A stretch of DNA of 64,000 bases from the NCBI GenBank assembly GCA_905236715.1, contig CAJOMQ010000012.1, positions 1-64,000 on the forward strand. Direction: 5' to 3'. Origin of the DNA: an uncultured Bacilli bacterium (GTDB lineage: Bacteria > Bacillota_I > Bacilli_A > RFN20 > CAG-826). Numbering within the stretch: the stretch's first letter is position 1; each line of letters starts with the position of its first letter. This document shows positions 8,129 through 16,805 of the stretch, in pieces. A program made the translations under genes and the position numbers. Under the pieces are notes generated by a model, which saw nothing but the letters and a program-made list of their open reading frames with translations, did no database searches and was not told the origin of the DNA.

Positions 8129-8316
8129 GAGAAGAAATTAAAGATTTTTCTGGCCGCATTATTGGTTATTTAGATCACCAATCTAATGGTGACATTATTG
8201 CTAAAGATTCAAGTTTTCGTATTTTAGGAAGATACGATAAAGCAATGGATGTCACCAAAGATTTTTATGGAAGAATACTTTATAAAGGCAATATGGTTGG
8301 CATGTTATTCAAATAA
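8125..8316 (+). CDS. 63-aa protein with three DF(Y/S)GRI repeats
   Basis: Made almost entirely of a repeated beta-strand unit: DFSGRIIGYL, SSFRILGRYD and DFYGRILYKG, each about 20 residues apart. It should fold as a small beta-sheet or beta-meander. Proteins with this DFYGRI pattern recur as small genes in Clostridia and Bacilli (from memory; no function known to me). Coupled to the preceding gene by an ATGA overlap. Confidence 0.65.
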   Translation: MREEIKDFSGRIIGYLDHQSNGDIIAKDSSFRILGRYDKAMDVTKDFYGRILYKGNMVGMLFK

Positions 8317-8330
8317 GGAATGACGGTTTT

Positions 8331-8378
8331 AGTTTTCCCTTTCTATAAAAAAACTGCCACTAATCAATTGGGAAAACT
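8331..8378. repeat. inverted repeat before the FRG gene
   Basis: AGTTTTCCC (8331-8339) and GGGAAAACT (8370-8378) are perfect 9-bp arms around a 30-base spacer. No T run follows on the plus strand, so it is not a standard terminator. It could be an operator or RNA element. Confidence 0.4.
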
Positions 8379-8439
8379 TAAAAAAAAGTAATAGAACTAA
8401 GCAAAACATAGAATAGAAGTTACATTTATTTAGTAGTTT

Positions 8440-9666
8440 ATGCATGTGAGTGCTCGCATCTCTCTCTATACAATTTCATATATGAAATGTAAAAATTATA
8501 AATGCGTTGAGGAAGAATTTTGGAAATTAACCAATAGACTTATTTTTAATTTGAGTAAGCAAGAAGAAATAACGGAAATAATGTCCAAAAGCGATTTAAT
8601 CAGTGGAGATTGGCATGACCGGGACAATACCGATCTGATCGACTCCAAAGATCGTATCATTTCTTCGTTTTTGACAAATTTAAACGGCATCAAAGAAAGA
8701 TACGACTGCCTACTTTTTAAATGCAAACCAATAATTGGGAATACCGCTAGTGGATTGCTTGATTTAATGGATGGTGAAGAGATAAATTATGATAACGGAC
8801 TGATTTGTTTGATGGCTAAATGCAACTCGCTTATGAACGTTTTCCTGTGCACTTGTTTTGTTGAAAAAGAATTATCTAGCCTTGATGAAATTCATAAATA
8901 TCCATTTGGAAATGTTAAGAAATCATATTTTAGAGGGCAATGCAATTACGATTTTGGCTTACTCCCTAGCTTTTATAGAGGATTGACCATAGATGGCGGC
9001 CGAAAAGAGATCACTGTTGAATTTATTCAGCAAAGATACGATGAACTTGGAATATTGGAAAAGTACCATAGTTTGTTTGGTGAAGAAAACAGATTTTCAA
9101 AAGACATTCTCGAATATGCTCAACACACGATTGCCTATTCGCCTTTGCTAGATGTCTCTGAATCAAAAGAAATTGCAACCATTTTCGCCACTTCATCTCG
9201 CGGGTTGAACCCCAACGATTATTTAAGTAACGACGCTAGTCTATATTGTTTTTATGTTTTCAACCATCCTGGACAAAGTGGCGAAAGAACACAGTTGAGC
9301 TTGGAAAATATGCGAGTCTTATATTTGCCAAGAAAAATAAAATATGACGAGCAAATAAGGAATAAGCATTTATATGAGATGAGCTATAAAGATTTTAAGA
9401 TTAGATACCATTTTACAAATAGTCAGACAAATGATCGAGCCAAGATTCAGCAAGGGCATTTTTTCTTCCTCATCGATGGTTGCATCATCAACGGCCATTT
9501 GCTCATCCCTTTTAACCAAATGGAAATTGTTAAATATAAGATTGACAAGAAATATAAAAAAGATATTTATACGGAAATCGTCACGAGAAACAAACAATAT
9601 GATATCGAATCGCTCATGAATCCTTATTCATATTTTTCGGATTATTCTTTCAAATCGAAATCGTAG
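8440..9666 (+). CDS. FRG domain protein
   Basis: The protein is 408 aa. Residues ~165-185 (YFRGQCNYDFGLLPSFYRG) and ~225-250 (YAQHTIAYSPLLDVSESKEIATIFATS) are the hallmark blocks of the FRG domain (PF08867), named for its F/Y-R-G triad. FRG proteins are frequent on genomic islands and resemble toxin or defence effectors, but no reaction is established to my knowledge. The N-terminal 150 residues are helical and unknown. No Shine-Dalgarno site is clear; residue 15 (ATG at 8482) is an alternative start. The next gene, a DUF6273 lipoprotein, begins 12 bases later. Confidence 0.8.
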   Translation: MHVSARISLYTISYMKCKNYKCVEEEFWKLTNRLIFNLSKQEEITEIMSKSDLISGDWHDRDNTDLIDSKDRIISSFLTNLNGIKERYDCLLFKCKPIIGNTASGLLDLMDGEEINYDNGLICLMAKCNSLMNVFLCTCFVEKELSSLDEIHKYPFGNVKKSYFRGQCNYDFGLLPSFYRGLTIDGGRKEITVEFIQQRYDELGILEKYHSLFGEENRFSKDILEYAQHTIAYSPLLDVSESKEIATIFATSSRGLNPNDYLSNDASLYCFYVFNHPGQSGERTQLSLENMRVLYLPRKIKYDEQIRNKHLYEMSYKDFKIRYHFTNSQTNDRAKIQQGHFFFLIDGCIINGHLLIPFNQMEIVKYKIDKKYKKDIYTEIVTRNKQYDIESLMNPYSYFSDYSFKSKS

Positions 9667-9678
9667 AGGGGGTTTATT

Positions 9679-12204
9679 ATGAAAAAAATCTTTGCAGCAT
9701 TATTAATCGTTTCATCCATGCTTTTATCGGGCTGTGGTCCCTCGAGTGACAATTCTCGTGGTGGAGTCCAAAGCGATATACCAAGTACCAAAATACAATA
9801 TGCGATTGATTTTGATTTAAATGGCGGAACGTCTAATTTATATAGTGGCCCCGTCACCGTAGAATCCTTCACGAATGATATATTTTTCTTCGATTGTGTG
9901 AAGGAAGGATGGAACTTCCGTGGCTGGTCATATAACGGAACGAAGATTTTTGATGAAAAAGGCAACCGATTGACCACCCCGACAATGGCTAAAAATATGA
10001 CCTTTGTAGCTCTTTACGCACAAACCGCAAAGATGACAATTATTACTAATTTAGAAGGTGCTGGTACGATAACTGGTGAAGGCGAATATCCGTATAACAC
10101 CTATGTTGATGTTGCCGCTCATCCATATCAAGGATACAAATTTGTTGGATGGTATTATCAAAATTCTCTACTTTCTAATACCGAAGATTATAAATATATG
10201 ATGTGGAGTGATGATGTCACGCTTGAAGCAAGATTTCAATTGGACTCTTTCTTATTAAATATTCACACAAATAATCAGAACTATGGTCTAGTTTTGTTAA
10301 AACCAAATACTACTAACAAAAACCAATATCAGCAATACATTGATTACACAACTTCGGTAACTATAGTGGCTTATTCTAAAACCGATGTACGTTTTCTTGG
10401 TTGGTATGATGCTAATAACAAATTAGTGGAAACCAACGCCGTATATACCTTCAATATGCCAAATTATGATTATACATTAGAAGCGAAATGGAATTATTTC
10501 ACCATTTCGTATAATCTCAATGGTGGAACAAACAATTCCTCTAACCCAACTAGTTACACAATAGATACCAACAATTTGATATTAAGAGAGCCAACAAGAG
10601 CCGGATACGAATTCTTGGGCTGGCAGTACAATGGGAATTTCGTCACAGAAGTTAACACATCTTGGATTGAAAACATCACTTTAGACGCAATTTGGAAAGC
10701 AAATATATATTCCATTTCATATGAGTTAAATGGCGGAACAAACAACTCCTCTAACCCAACTAGCTACACGATTGAAAGCAACACGATAACATTAGGGGAC
10801 GCCACGAGAGACGGATATACGTTCGATGGATGGTATGACACATCATCTTTCAGCAATAAAGTAACACAAATCGCAGAAGGAAGTTATGGTGATTTAACTA
10901 TTTATGCCAAATGGACACCAATTTCCTACTCCATTACATATAATTTGGATGGTGGAACAAACGATTCCAGCAACCCTTCAACCTATACAATAGAGTCGGC
11001 ATTTGCTTTATTGGCGCCAACCAAAACTGGTTATACCTTTGTTGGTTGGTACGATAATAACGGCAATCAAATTACCCAAATCTCAGTAGGCACGACAGGG
11101 GCATTGACACTTACCGCTCATTGGTCGGCAAATCAAAACGTTCTATCCGTCACTAGCGAAGATGCATCTAAAGGTACAGTGGCCATTACATCCGGCAGTG
11201 GCTATTCAGATGAATCGATCACAGTTGTTGCGACACCCGTTGGAGACTGTGTTTTCAAAGGATGGTACCATGATGATACTAAAGTAAGCAACGATGCGAC
11301 ATATACATTCATTATGCCGACTAACGATTATTCCTTAGTGGCTCATTTCTTCACAAAAGCAGAAGAAGAAACATGGAACATCGCTCATGGTGTTATCCCA
11401 ACTTTGTCTGAAGACGGCAAGACAATCACCTATGGATTGTATCCTCAAACGAATGTTAATGATTCTTCTTTGGTTTCTGCTCTTAATGCATTGACCACTC
11501 CAGAATCCAACGGCTGGTATCTATATAATGATGAATACTACGCAAAGGTTAGTGCAACCCCAAATAGTTCAAGTTATAAATTCGATAACGGAACAACTAT
11601 TGTAAGTGGCACGACCTACTGGTTCAAATGTGAACCTATCACTTGGAATGTCTTGTCCAACAATAGCGGTGAATGTTATATCCTTTCCAGCGTTTTATTA
11701 GACGCCCATTGCTATTATAATTCGAGATCAAATAGAACAATTGGTGGTAAAGCTATCTATCCTAACAACTACGAATACAGCGATATAAGAGCATGGCTCA
11801 ACAACGACTTCTATAGTTCGGCATTCGCGTTAGGAAATAGCAATATTCTGACAACAAACGTCGATAATAGTGCGGCCACGACAAACTCAACAAGCAATTC
11901 TTATGCTTGCAACGACACCCAAGACAAAGTGTTCTTACCAAGTTATCAAGATTACATAAACCTTAGTTATGGCTTCTCAAAAGATACCAGACGTTGCAAA
12001 ACCACTGACTGGGCGAGAGCAAGAGGAGTGTATTACAATACCAGCTCCTCATATCTCTACAATGGCAACTATTGGACCCGTTCCCCTCTCAGCGACCGCT
12101 CCGACCTCGCGTGGCTCGTCAACTACGGCGGCAACCTCTACTACGACCTCGTCATCTACACGTCCTACAGTGTGCGCCCCAGCCTTTCGATCAACATCGC
12201 GTAG
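9679..12204 (+). CDS. lipoprotein with InlB-type repeats and C-terminal DUF6273 domain
   Basis: This protein of 841 aa begins with a lipoprotein signal (LLIVSSMLLSGC, Cys19). Residues ~35-560 are successive InlB B-repeat/Listeria-Bacteroides units, each with an NGG turn and a (F/W)xGW(Y/Q) close. Two neighbouring units (near 10520 and 10730) share about 45 nearly identical bases, a sign of recent duplication. Residues ~575-841 are DUF6273 (YGLYPQT, then IRAWLNNDFYSSAF, then DKVFLPSYQDY, then YWTRSP, then VRPSLSI). It should be displayed on the cell surface. The start has a GAGGGGG site. The last 132 bases are compositionally foreign (see the separate entry). Confidence 0.9.
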   Translation: MKKIFAALLIVSSMLLSGCGPSSDNSRGGVQSDIPSTKIQYAIDFDLNGGTSNLYSGPVTVESFTNDIFFFDCVKEGWNFRGWSYNGTKIFDEKGNRLTTPTMAKNMTFVALYAQTAKMTIITNLEGAGTITGEGEYPYNTYVDVAAHPYQGYKFVGWYYQNSLLSNTEDYKYMMWSDDVTLEARFQLDSFLLNIHTNNQNYGLVLLKPNTTNKNQYQQYIDYTTSVTIVAYSKTDVRFLGWYDANNKLVETNAVYTFNMPNYDYTLEAKWNYFTISYNLNGGTNNSSNPTSYTIDTNNLILREPTRAGYEFLGWQYNGNFVTEVNTSWIENITLDAIWKANIYSISYELNGGTNNSSNPTSYTIESNTITLGDATRDGYTFDGWYDTSSFSNKVTQIAEGSYGDLTIYAKWTPISYSITYNLDGGTNDSSNPSTYTIESAFALLAPTKTGYTFVGWYDNNGNQITQISVGTTGALTLTAHWSANQNVLSVTSEDASKGTVAITSGSGYSDESITVVATPVGDCVFKGWYHDDTKVSNDATYTFIMPTNDYSLVAHFFTKAEEETWNIAHGVIPTLSEDGKTITYGLYPQTNVNDSSLVSALNALTTPESNGWYLYNDEYYAKVSATPNSSSYKFDNGTTIVSGTTYWFKCEPITWNVLSNNSGECYILSSVLLDAHCYYNSRSNRTIGGKAIYPNNYEYSDIRAWLNNDFYSSAFALGNSNILTTNVDNSAATTNSTSNSYACNDTQDKVFLPSYQDYINLSYGFSKDTRRCKTTDWARARGVYYNTSSSYLYNGNYWTRSPLSDRSDLAWLVNYGGNLYYDLVIYTSYSVRPSLSINIA
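12073..12204 (+). other. candidate variable region of a diversity-generating retroelement
   Basis: By hand count this segment is 81 of 132 bases G or C (61%), and 32 of its 43 sense codons end in C (CTC, GTC, TAC, AAC, TCC and others); the flanking gene is AT-rich. It encodes the surface end of the DUF6273 domain between the fixed WTRSP and VRP motifs. In diversity-generating retroelements the template carries AAC codons whose adenines are randomised, leaving NNC codons in the target's 3' end, which is what is seen here. A GC run (GTGTGCGCCCCAGCC) lies near the end, as in the known initiation site. No reverse transcriptase or template repeat is visible in the window. Confidence 0.5.
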
Positions 12205-12235
12205 CTTGCGAAGCGATAATCAAAGAATCAAACCA

Positions 12236-12263
12236 CCGCCTCCAATCAAGTAAAAGGAGGCGG
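12236..12263 (+). other. GC-rich hairpin after the lipoprotein stop
   Basis: CCGCCTCC and GGAGGCGG are perfect 8-bp arms around a 12-base loop, 31 bases after the stop codon. No T run follows (AAGAAATG), so it is a poor terminator. Known retroelement targets carry a GC-rich hairpin or cruciform just past the variable region; their loop is usually shorter. Confidence 0.55.
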
Positions 12264-12390
12264 AAGAAATGAGTTTGCATACCTAACTGCCCATTCAATA
12301 TATTAAAATTGGTCTAGGGTTCAGTGCAATCAGGGTAAAATGGAAGTGGCTTTATTTATGCCAGACAATACTCTTTCTTTTTGTTTTATT

Positions 12391-12436
12391 TAAGAGGACA
12401 AAATGACCTATTAAAATAATATAAGAGGACAAAATG
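12391..12436 (+). repeat. direct repeat TAAGAGGACAAAATG
   Basis: The 15-mer lies at 12391-12405 and 12422-12436, 31 bases apart (about three helical turns). A related TGCCAAAATGACA follows near 12459. The pair precedes the MNT-HTH gene by about 90 bases and may be its binding site. The rest of 12264-12526 shows nothing else clear. Confidence 0.6.
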
Positions 12437-12526
12437 GCATGTTCAATTATTTATGATATGCCAAAATGACATATATATTTTGTTTGAATATGCCAATAGT
12501 GATAAGATGCAATCGAGATAAGAAAT

Positions 12527-13015
12527 ATGACACTCTTAGAGATTAGAAACAAATTTAACTTAACGCAAGCCTTTGCAGCCAGCAGTGTAGACGTTCCTCT
12601 TAGAACATATATTCGCTATGAAAATGATAATAACTATGGTAGTGCTTTAAAACGCGAATCAATGATAAAGATATTAATGGACAAATATGAGATTACCGAA
12701 GACAAAGGAATTTTATCAATTGAAACAATAAAGAGCGAATTAACGTCATTATTCGAGAATAAGTATAAAGATCAAATCTATTTTTGCTATTTGTTTGGTA
12801 GCTATGCAAAAGGTTATGCGAAAGATAATAGTGATGTGGATCTATTCGTATCTTCTTCTCTTACTGGATTGAGGCTTGTGGGATTAATTGAATCAATTAG
12901 AATCACATTACATAAAAAAATAGATTTAATAAGATTTGATACTATAGGAAATAATTTAGAATTGCTTAGCGAAATCATGAAGGATGGAATAAAAATATAT
13001 TCTAAGAGATTATAG
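12527..13015 (+). CDS. HTH-fused MNT-type nucleotidyltransferase
   Basis: In this 162-aa protein, residues 1-60 resemble a Xre-type HTH (FNLTQAFAASSVDVPLRTYIRYEN). Residues 85-162 are a minimal nucleotidyltransferase with GSYAKGYAKDNSDVD, matching the GSX10DxD active site of MNT/MntA proteins. MntA antitoxins AMPylate HEPN toxins; here the MNT domain is fused to DNA binding and no HEPN gene is adjacent. It may be an orphan antitoxin or regulator. No Shine-Dalgarno site is clear before the ATG. Confidence 0.8.
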   Translation: MTLLEIRNKFNLTQAFAASSVDVPLRTYIRYENDNNYGSALKRESMIKILMDKYEITEDKGILSIETIKSELTSLFENKYKDQIYFCYLFGSYAKGYAKDNSDVDLFVSSSLTGLRLVGLIESIRITLHKKIDLIRFDTIGNNLELLSEIMKDGIKIYSKRL

Positions 13016-13078
13016 GTTTAGTAAAAGTTTAATCTCAGTAGTGGGGAATAATCATTTTCTTAAAAATTCAATCATATT

Positions 13079-13114
13079 AAGAGGGAACACCTGAATAGCG
13101 GAACCCTCTTTTTT
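13079..13114 (+). terminator. intrinsic terminator
   Basis: A seven-pair stem AAGAGGG/CCCTCTT with an 18-base loop runs into a T tract. It ends the MNT-HTH gene. Confidence 0.75.
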
Positions 13115-13244
13115 AACCTAAAATTTTCCAAAAGCCCAGATTCCTTAATTTCCTTATTTATGATTAACTTTTTATTTCTCTTAATTTGATTTTTAGAAGG
13201 ACAATTTCACCTTCTTTTCCAATTAAAGAGATAAAAAATATTTT

Positions 13245-13356
13245 GCAGTTTTTCCGTTTTCCTGAAAAAGTGTTGAGCAGTTTTTCCGTTTTACTGAAAA
13301 AGTTTCGTGCAGTTTTTCCGTTTTCCTGAAAAAGTGTTGAGCAGTTTTTCCGCCGA
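13245..13356. repeat. 32-bp periodic array
   Basis: GCAGTTTTTCCG starts at exactly 13245, 13277, 13309 and 13341. Units 1 and 3 are identical over all 32 bases; unit 2 differs at several positions; unit 4 keeps only the core. No unique spacers, so not CRISPR. On the minus strand the core reads CGGAAAAACTGC, like the TTGGAAAAACCGAT core of the 33-bp array at 22305-22417 in front of the DUF4143 ATPase. No gene follows this one. The rest of 13115-13599 shows only a short CTAGC/GCTAG inverted repeat (13564-13579). Confidence 0.85.
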
Positions 13357-13599
13357 AGAGTAAATAACACCTTAGGTGTTAAACAAAAACCGATGCTAAA
13401 AATAGGAATACGGAAAAGCATTTTTGATTTTCAGCTTAACTTGAATTTAAAATTATCACTCAATAAATGGCTTACTTTTCATTTACTATAAAGACAAATT
13501 TTTCTAGATATATTCGATAGATTCTACTATATTGAGTATATCCTACTAAATCTAGGTTATTCGCTAGCGTAAGTGCTAGTTATGTATAAGGAGCAAAAC

Positions 13600-15150
13600 A
13601 TGAAATCACGTTTGAAATTAACAATGGGATTAGGTCTTTTTGCATTATTACTCACAAGTTGTGGTGGTACCAAAAGTGGTAAACTCACAGTTACCTTTGA
13701 TACACATGGTGGCAGTGAAGTGCCTCCCCAATATGTTGCTTATGCTGGTAAGATAGAAAAACCAGAAGATCCCACGAAGCTTGGATATAATTTCATCAAT
13801 TGGACATACGAAGGTGAAGAATGGTCATTTCTTGGCTACTCCGTTACTGAAGATATGACCCTTGACGCAAATTGGGATATCATCACATACACAATTACAT
13901 ATGATTTAAATGGTGGTTCTTTAGAAATAGAAAATCCATCCACATACACAGTAGAAGACGCAATTAATTTTGTTAATCCGACAAAAACTGGATATATATT
14001 CACTGGTTGGACCAATAATGGCTCCCCAATCACATCAATACCCGCCGGAAGCACTGGTAATCTAGATTTGGTGGCTAATTGGGAATTAGGTAATTTCGCT
14101 GTTAACGTCGTTATTAATGACCAATCTTTAGGATCAGTCACAGGAGCCGGATCATATGATTTCGGTAGTAGTGTGACATTAACCGCGACGCCGACAATTG
14201 ATAATGTTTTTAAAGGCTGGTATTCCGATAGCAATATGACCGCTTTATTGAGTGATTCTAATCCATATACCTTTAATCTCCAAAAAGAAGGAATAACGAT
14301 TTACGCTAAATTCCTCACCAAAGCATGGAATGTCGCTCATGGTGTTATACCATCTCTATCTGAAGATGGTAAAACTATCACCTATGGTCTATACCCGCAA
14401 AAGAGAATGAGCGATTCAGCATTAATCTCATCACTAAATTCCTTAACCGCTGAAGCCAATGGTTGGTATTTCTATAACGATGAATATTATGCCAAAATAA
14501 CCGGCACTCCATATAGCAGCACTTCTAAATTCGATGATGGGGAAATCATTGAAAGCAACACCGAATATTGGTTTAGATGTGAACCTATCACTTGGAACGT
14601 GCTCAAAAAGGATGATGGAGATTATTTTGTTCTTTCAAATCTCGCTTTAGATACTCATATTTATAGCGAAAATTATGCCGGAATGGATGATGGTCATTAT
14701 GCGAACAATTACGAATATTCGGATATCCGTGCTTGGTTAAATGGTAGTTTCTATAATTCCGCCTTTACGTTAGATAATAGCCATATCAAAACGACATCTA
14801 TCGATAATAGTGCATCGACAACAAACGACAGTAGCAATCAATATGCTTGCCACGACACCGAAGACAAAGTCTTCTTGCCAAGTTATAAAGATTACATCAA
14901 TTCTGAATATGGCTTCTCCACATCCACTGATGTTTCGGGTACAAGAGTTTGTCGGGCCACTGATTGGATGAGAGCAATGGGGGGCTATGATAAAGCACAC
15001 AATTGTTGGTATTGGACCCGTTCTCCTAGTAGTTCTGACGCTAACCGCGCATGGTTTGTTGATGATGATGGCCATCTCTTTAGCAACTTTGCGGAAATCG
15101 AAGACAACTTTATTGGGGTGCGTCCCGCAATCACCATCAGAATTGTCTAG
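13600..15150 (+). CDS. lipoprotein with InlB-type repeats and DUF6273 domain
   Basis: This protein of 516 aa has a lipoprotein signal (LFALLLTSC). Residues ~28-245 hold three to four InlB B-repeat-like units (NGGSLEIENPSTYT, then GYIFTGW). Residues ~250-516 are DUF6273, closely similar to the C-terminal domain of the 9679-12204 protein (HGVIPSLSEDGKTITYGLYPQ, then DIRAWLNGSFYNSAF, then YWTRSP, then GVRPAITI). The start ATG at 13600 follows AAGGAGC; an upstream GTG lacks a site. Its C-terminal codons are not C-biased, unlike the other lipoprotein. Probably a surface-displayed binding or adhesion protein. Confidence 0.88.
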   Translation: MKSRLKLTMGLGLFALLLTSCGGTKSGKLTVTFDTHGGSEVPPQYVAYAGKIEKPEDPTKLGYNFINWTYEGEEWSFLGYSVTEDMTLDANWDIITYTITYDLNGGSLEIENPSTYTVEDAINFVNPTKTGYIFTGWTNNGSPITSIPAGSTGNLDLVANWELGNFAVNVVINDQSLGSVTGAGSYDFGSSVTLTATPTIDNVFKGWYSDSNMTALLSDSNPYTFNLQKEGITIYAKFLTKAWNVAHGVIPSLSEDGKTITYGLYPQKRMSDSALISSLNSLTAEANGWYFYNDEYYAKITGTPYSSTSKFDDGEIIESNTEYWFRCEPITWNVLKKDDGDYFVLSNLALDTHIYSENYAGMDDGHYANNYEYSDIRAWLNGSFYNSAFTLDNSHIKTTSIDNSASTTNDSSNQYACHDTEDKVFLPSYKDYINSEYGFSTSTDVSGTRVCRATDWMRAMGGYDKAHNCWYWTRSPSSSDANRAWFVDDDGHLFSNFAEIEDNFIGVRPAITIRIV

Positions 15151-15178
15151 TCTTGATGTTGCAATAAGCCAAATAATT

Positions 15179-15222
15179 AATCCTACGAAATTCTCAAAGA
15201 AGATGAGTAGTGGGATTTTTTC
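15179..15222 (+). terminator. intrinsic terminator
   Basis: AATCCTAC pairs with GTGGGATT (one G-T) around a loop that can itself pair (CTC/GAG), followed by T runs. Confidence 0.7.
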
Positions 15223-15244
15223 TTTATAAAGAAAACTCCATTTA

Positions 15245-15302
15245 AAAATTGGCCTCAAAAATTAATATGTTAAATTCTAGGCCAATTTTAGGCCAACTTT
15301 TT
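15245..15302 (+). repeat. GGCCAA repeat element, copy before the AlbA_2 gene
   Basis: AAAATTGGCCT (15245-15255) and AGGCCAATTTT (15279-15289) are perfect 11-bp inverted arms. The 26 bases 15277-15302, beginning CTAGGCCAATTTTAGGCCAA, recur exactly at 16818-16843 after the gene. The element sits in the leader of the AlbA_2 gene, about 50 bases before its ATG. Confidence 0.85.
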
Positions 15303-15353
15303 CTTTAAAATTTGACAAACTAGGTTTATATTAGTGGTAAGGAGAAGTGATTT

Positions 15354-16805
15354 ATGCCTATTCCAACAAATATTAGTAATATTCTTAACAAAAATATTGT
15401 CGAAAGAGTTCGTGTTGAATGTAAGAATGGCTGGAACCCCAATGACATCATCCACACGATTTGTGCATTCGCTAATGATATTGATAACTTTAGTGGTGGA
15501 TATCTTATCGTTGGCGCAGCTTTTAACGAAGAAACTGATCAATATAATTTTCGTGATTTAAGCAATAAAGAAATTGATGAAATTCAACAAGAATTAACTG
15601 AATATTGTTTGAAATGTATTTTTCCTCAATATATACCAATCAGTGATGTCGTGGAATACGAAGGGCATAGAATCGTCGTTATTTGGGCCTATGCTGGAAC
15701 CGATAGGCCTTATAGTGCTTCTGAAGATGTATATAATTTAAAAACCAAGAAATCATATTACATTAGAAAGGGTTCCACAACGATTAAAGCTATTGGTAAT
15801 TTAGAAAAAGAATTATTGCGACTTGGTGAAAAAGAACCGTTTGACGATCGTCTTAATTATCGCGCTACACTCGCTGATATTGATATCGAATTAATAAGAC
15901 AATACCTCACCAGAATTAATTCTGGTTTGTTGCCGCTTCTGCCTAATGTCACAAAAGAAGAACTTTGTAACAAATTAAGAATTATCGGTGGGCCAAAAGA
16001 AGATTTAAGACCGAGAAATATTGCTTTGCTAATGTTTTCATTGCATCCAGAAGACTATATTCCATATTCATATATCGATTTAGTAATTATCAAAGATCCG
16101 ACAGGACGAAATCTTATTGAAAAACGCTTTACTGGTAGTCTCATTAATCAATATGATTCCGTGATGAATTATTTCAAAAATAATGTTATTGAAAAGAAAA
16201 TTATTAAATCGGTCAACGAAACAGCCTCGAAAGCGGTTTATAATTATCCGCTTGAAGCACTAGATGAAATCATTGCTAATGCGATATTACACAAAGACTA
16301 TCAAGAAAAAGACCCCATTTCTATTCGAATAGAAAATGACAATATTTCTGTTACTTCCTATCCTGGATTTGATAGTTCAATTAAAGATAAAGATGTCAAA
16401 AAATATGAGATTAGAAGCGAAAGATATCGTAATAGAAGAATCGCCGAAATATTAAAAGAGCTCCACATCGTGGAAGCGCATAACACTGGTTATCCAACAA
16501 TCTTAGAAGCTTGCGATGAAAATGATAGTGATTACCCACTTTTAATCAGTGATGACGATCGAACTTATTTAACTGTTAAACTAAAAATCGCTTCGGAATT
16601 TGTTGATTCTAACACTCAACGTGATGTGGATACAGAAATTATTAATTTATTACAAAAAGGCGGTTTAAGCTTAACGCAAATTTCTCGCGCTCTTGGTTAC
16701 AATGAAATACCCGGTTCTTTGAAAAGAACAATCAAGATATTAATCGCTAACGAAGTGATTGAACTCAATAATAAGAAATATTATCTAAAGTTGGCCCAAA
16801 AATAA
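15354..16805 (+). CDS. AlbA_2 / RecG-C-like ATP-binding regulator
   Basis: A 483-aa protein. Residues ~15-135 are an AlbA_2 (Schlafen-related, DUF4062-like region) domain: ECKNGWNPNDIIHTICAFANDIDNFSGGYLIVGA, ending YYIRKGS. Residues ~190-400 resemble the ATP-binding/RecG C-terminal region (RPRNIALLMF, then LDEIIANAILHKDY, then RNRRIAEILKELHIVE). The C-terminal ~60 residues look like a winged helix. Such proteins are called putative DNA-binding regulators or RecG-like helicases without the helicase core. The ATG follows AAGGAGAAG. Framed by the same 26-base repeat on both sides, it looks like an exchanged cassette. Confidence 0.8.
   Translation: MPIPTNISNILNKNIVERVRVECKNGWNPNDIIHTICAFANDIDNFSGGYLIVGAAFNEETDQYNFRDLSNKEIDEIQQELTEYCLKCIFPQYIPISDVVEYEGHRIVVIWAYAGTDRPYSASEDVYNLKTKKSYYIRKGSTTIKAIGNLEKELLRLGEKEPFDDRLNYRATLADIDIELIRQYLTRINSGLLPLLPNVTKEELCNKLRIIGGPKEDLRPRNIALLMFSLHPEDYIPYSYIDLVIIKDPTGRNLIEKRFTGSLINQYDSVMNYFKNNVIEKKIIKSVNETASKAVYNYPLEALDEIIANAILHKDYQEKDPISIRIENDNISVTSYPGFDSSIKDKDVKKYEIRSERYRNRRIAEILKELHIVEAHNTGYPTILEACDENDSDYPLLISDDDRTYLTVKLKIASEFVDSNTQRDVDTEIINLLQKGGLSLTQISRALGYNEIPGSLKRTIKILIANEVIELNNKKYYLKLAQK

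Noticed and set aside
11969-12272. Overlapping open frames in the GC-rich end of the DUF6273 lipoprotein gene
   Set aside because: They are shadows created by high GC: no ribosome sites, arginine- and proline-rich compositions, and the real frame carries the conserved domain to its stop.
13245-13356. CRISPR array
   Set aside because: The repeats are contiguous, with no unique spacers, and no cas genes are present in the window. The same holds for 22305-22417.
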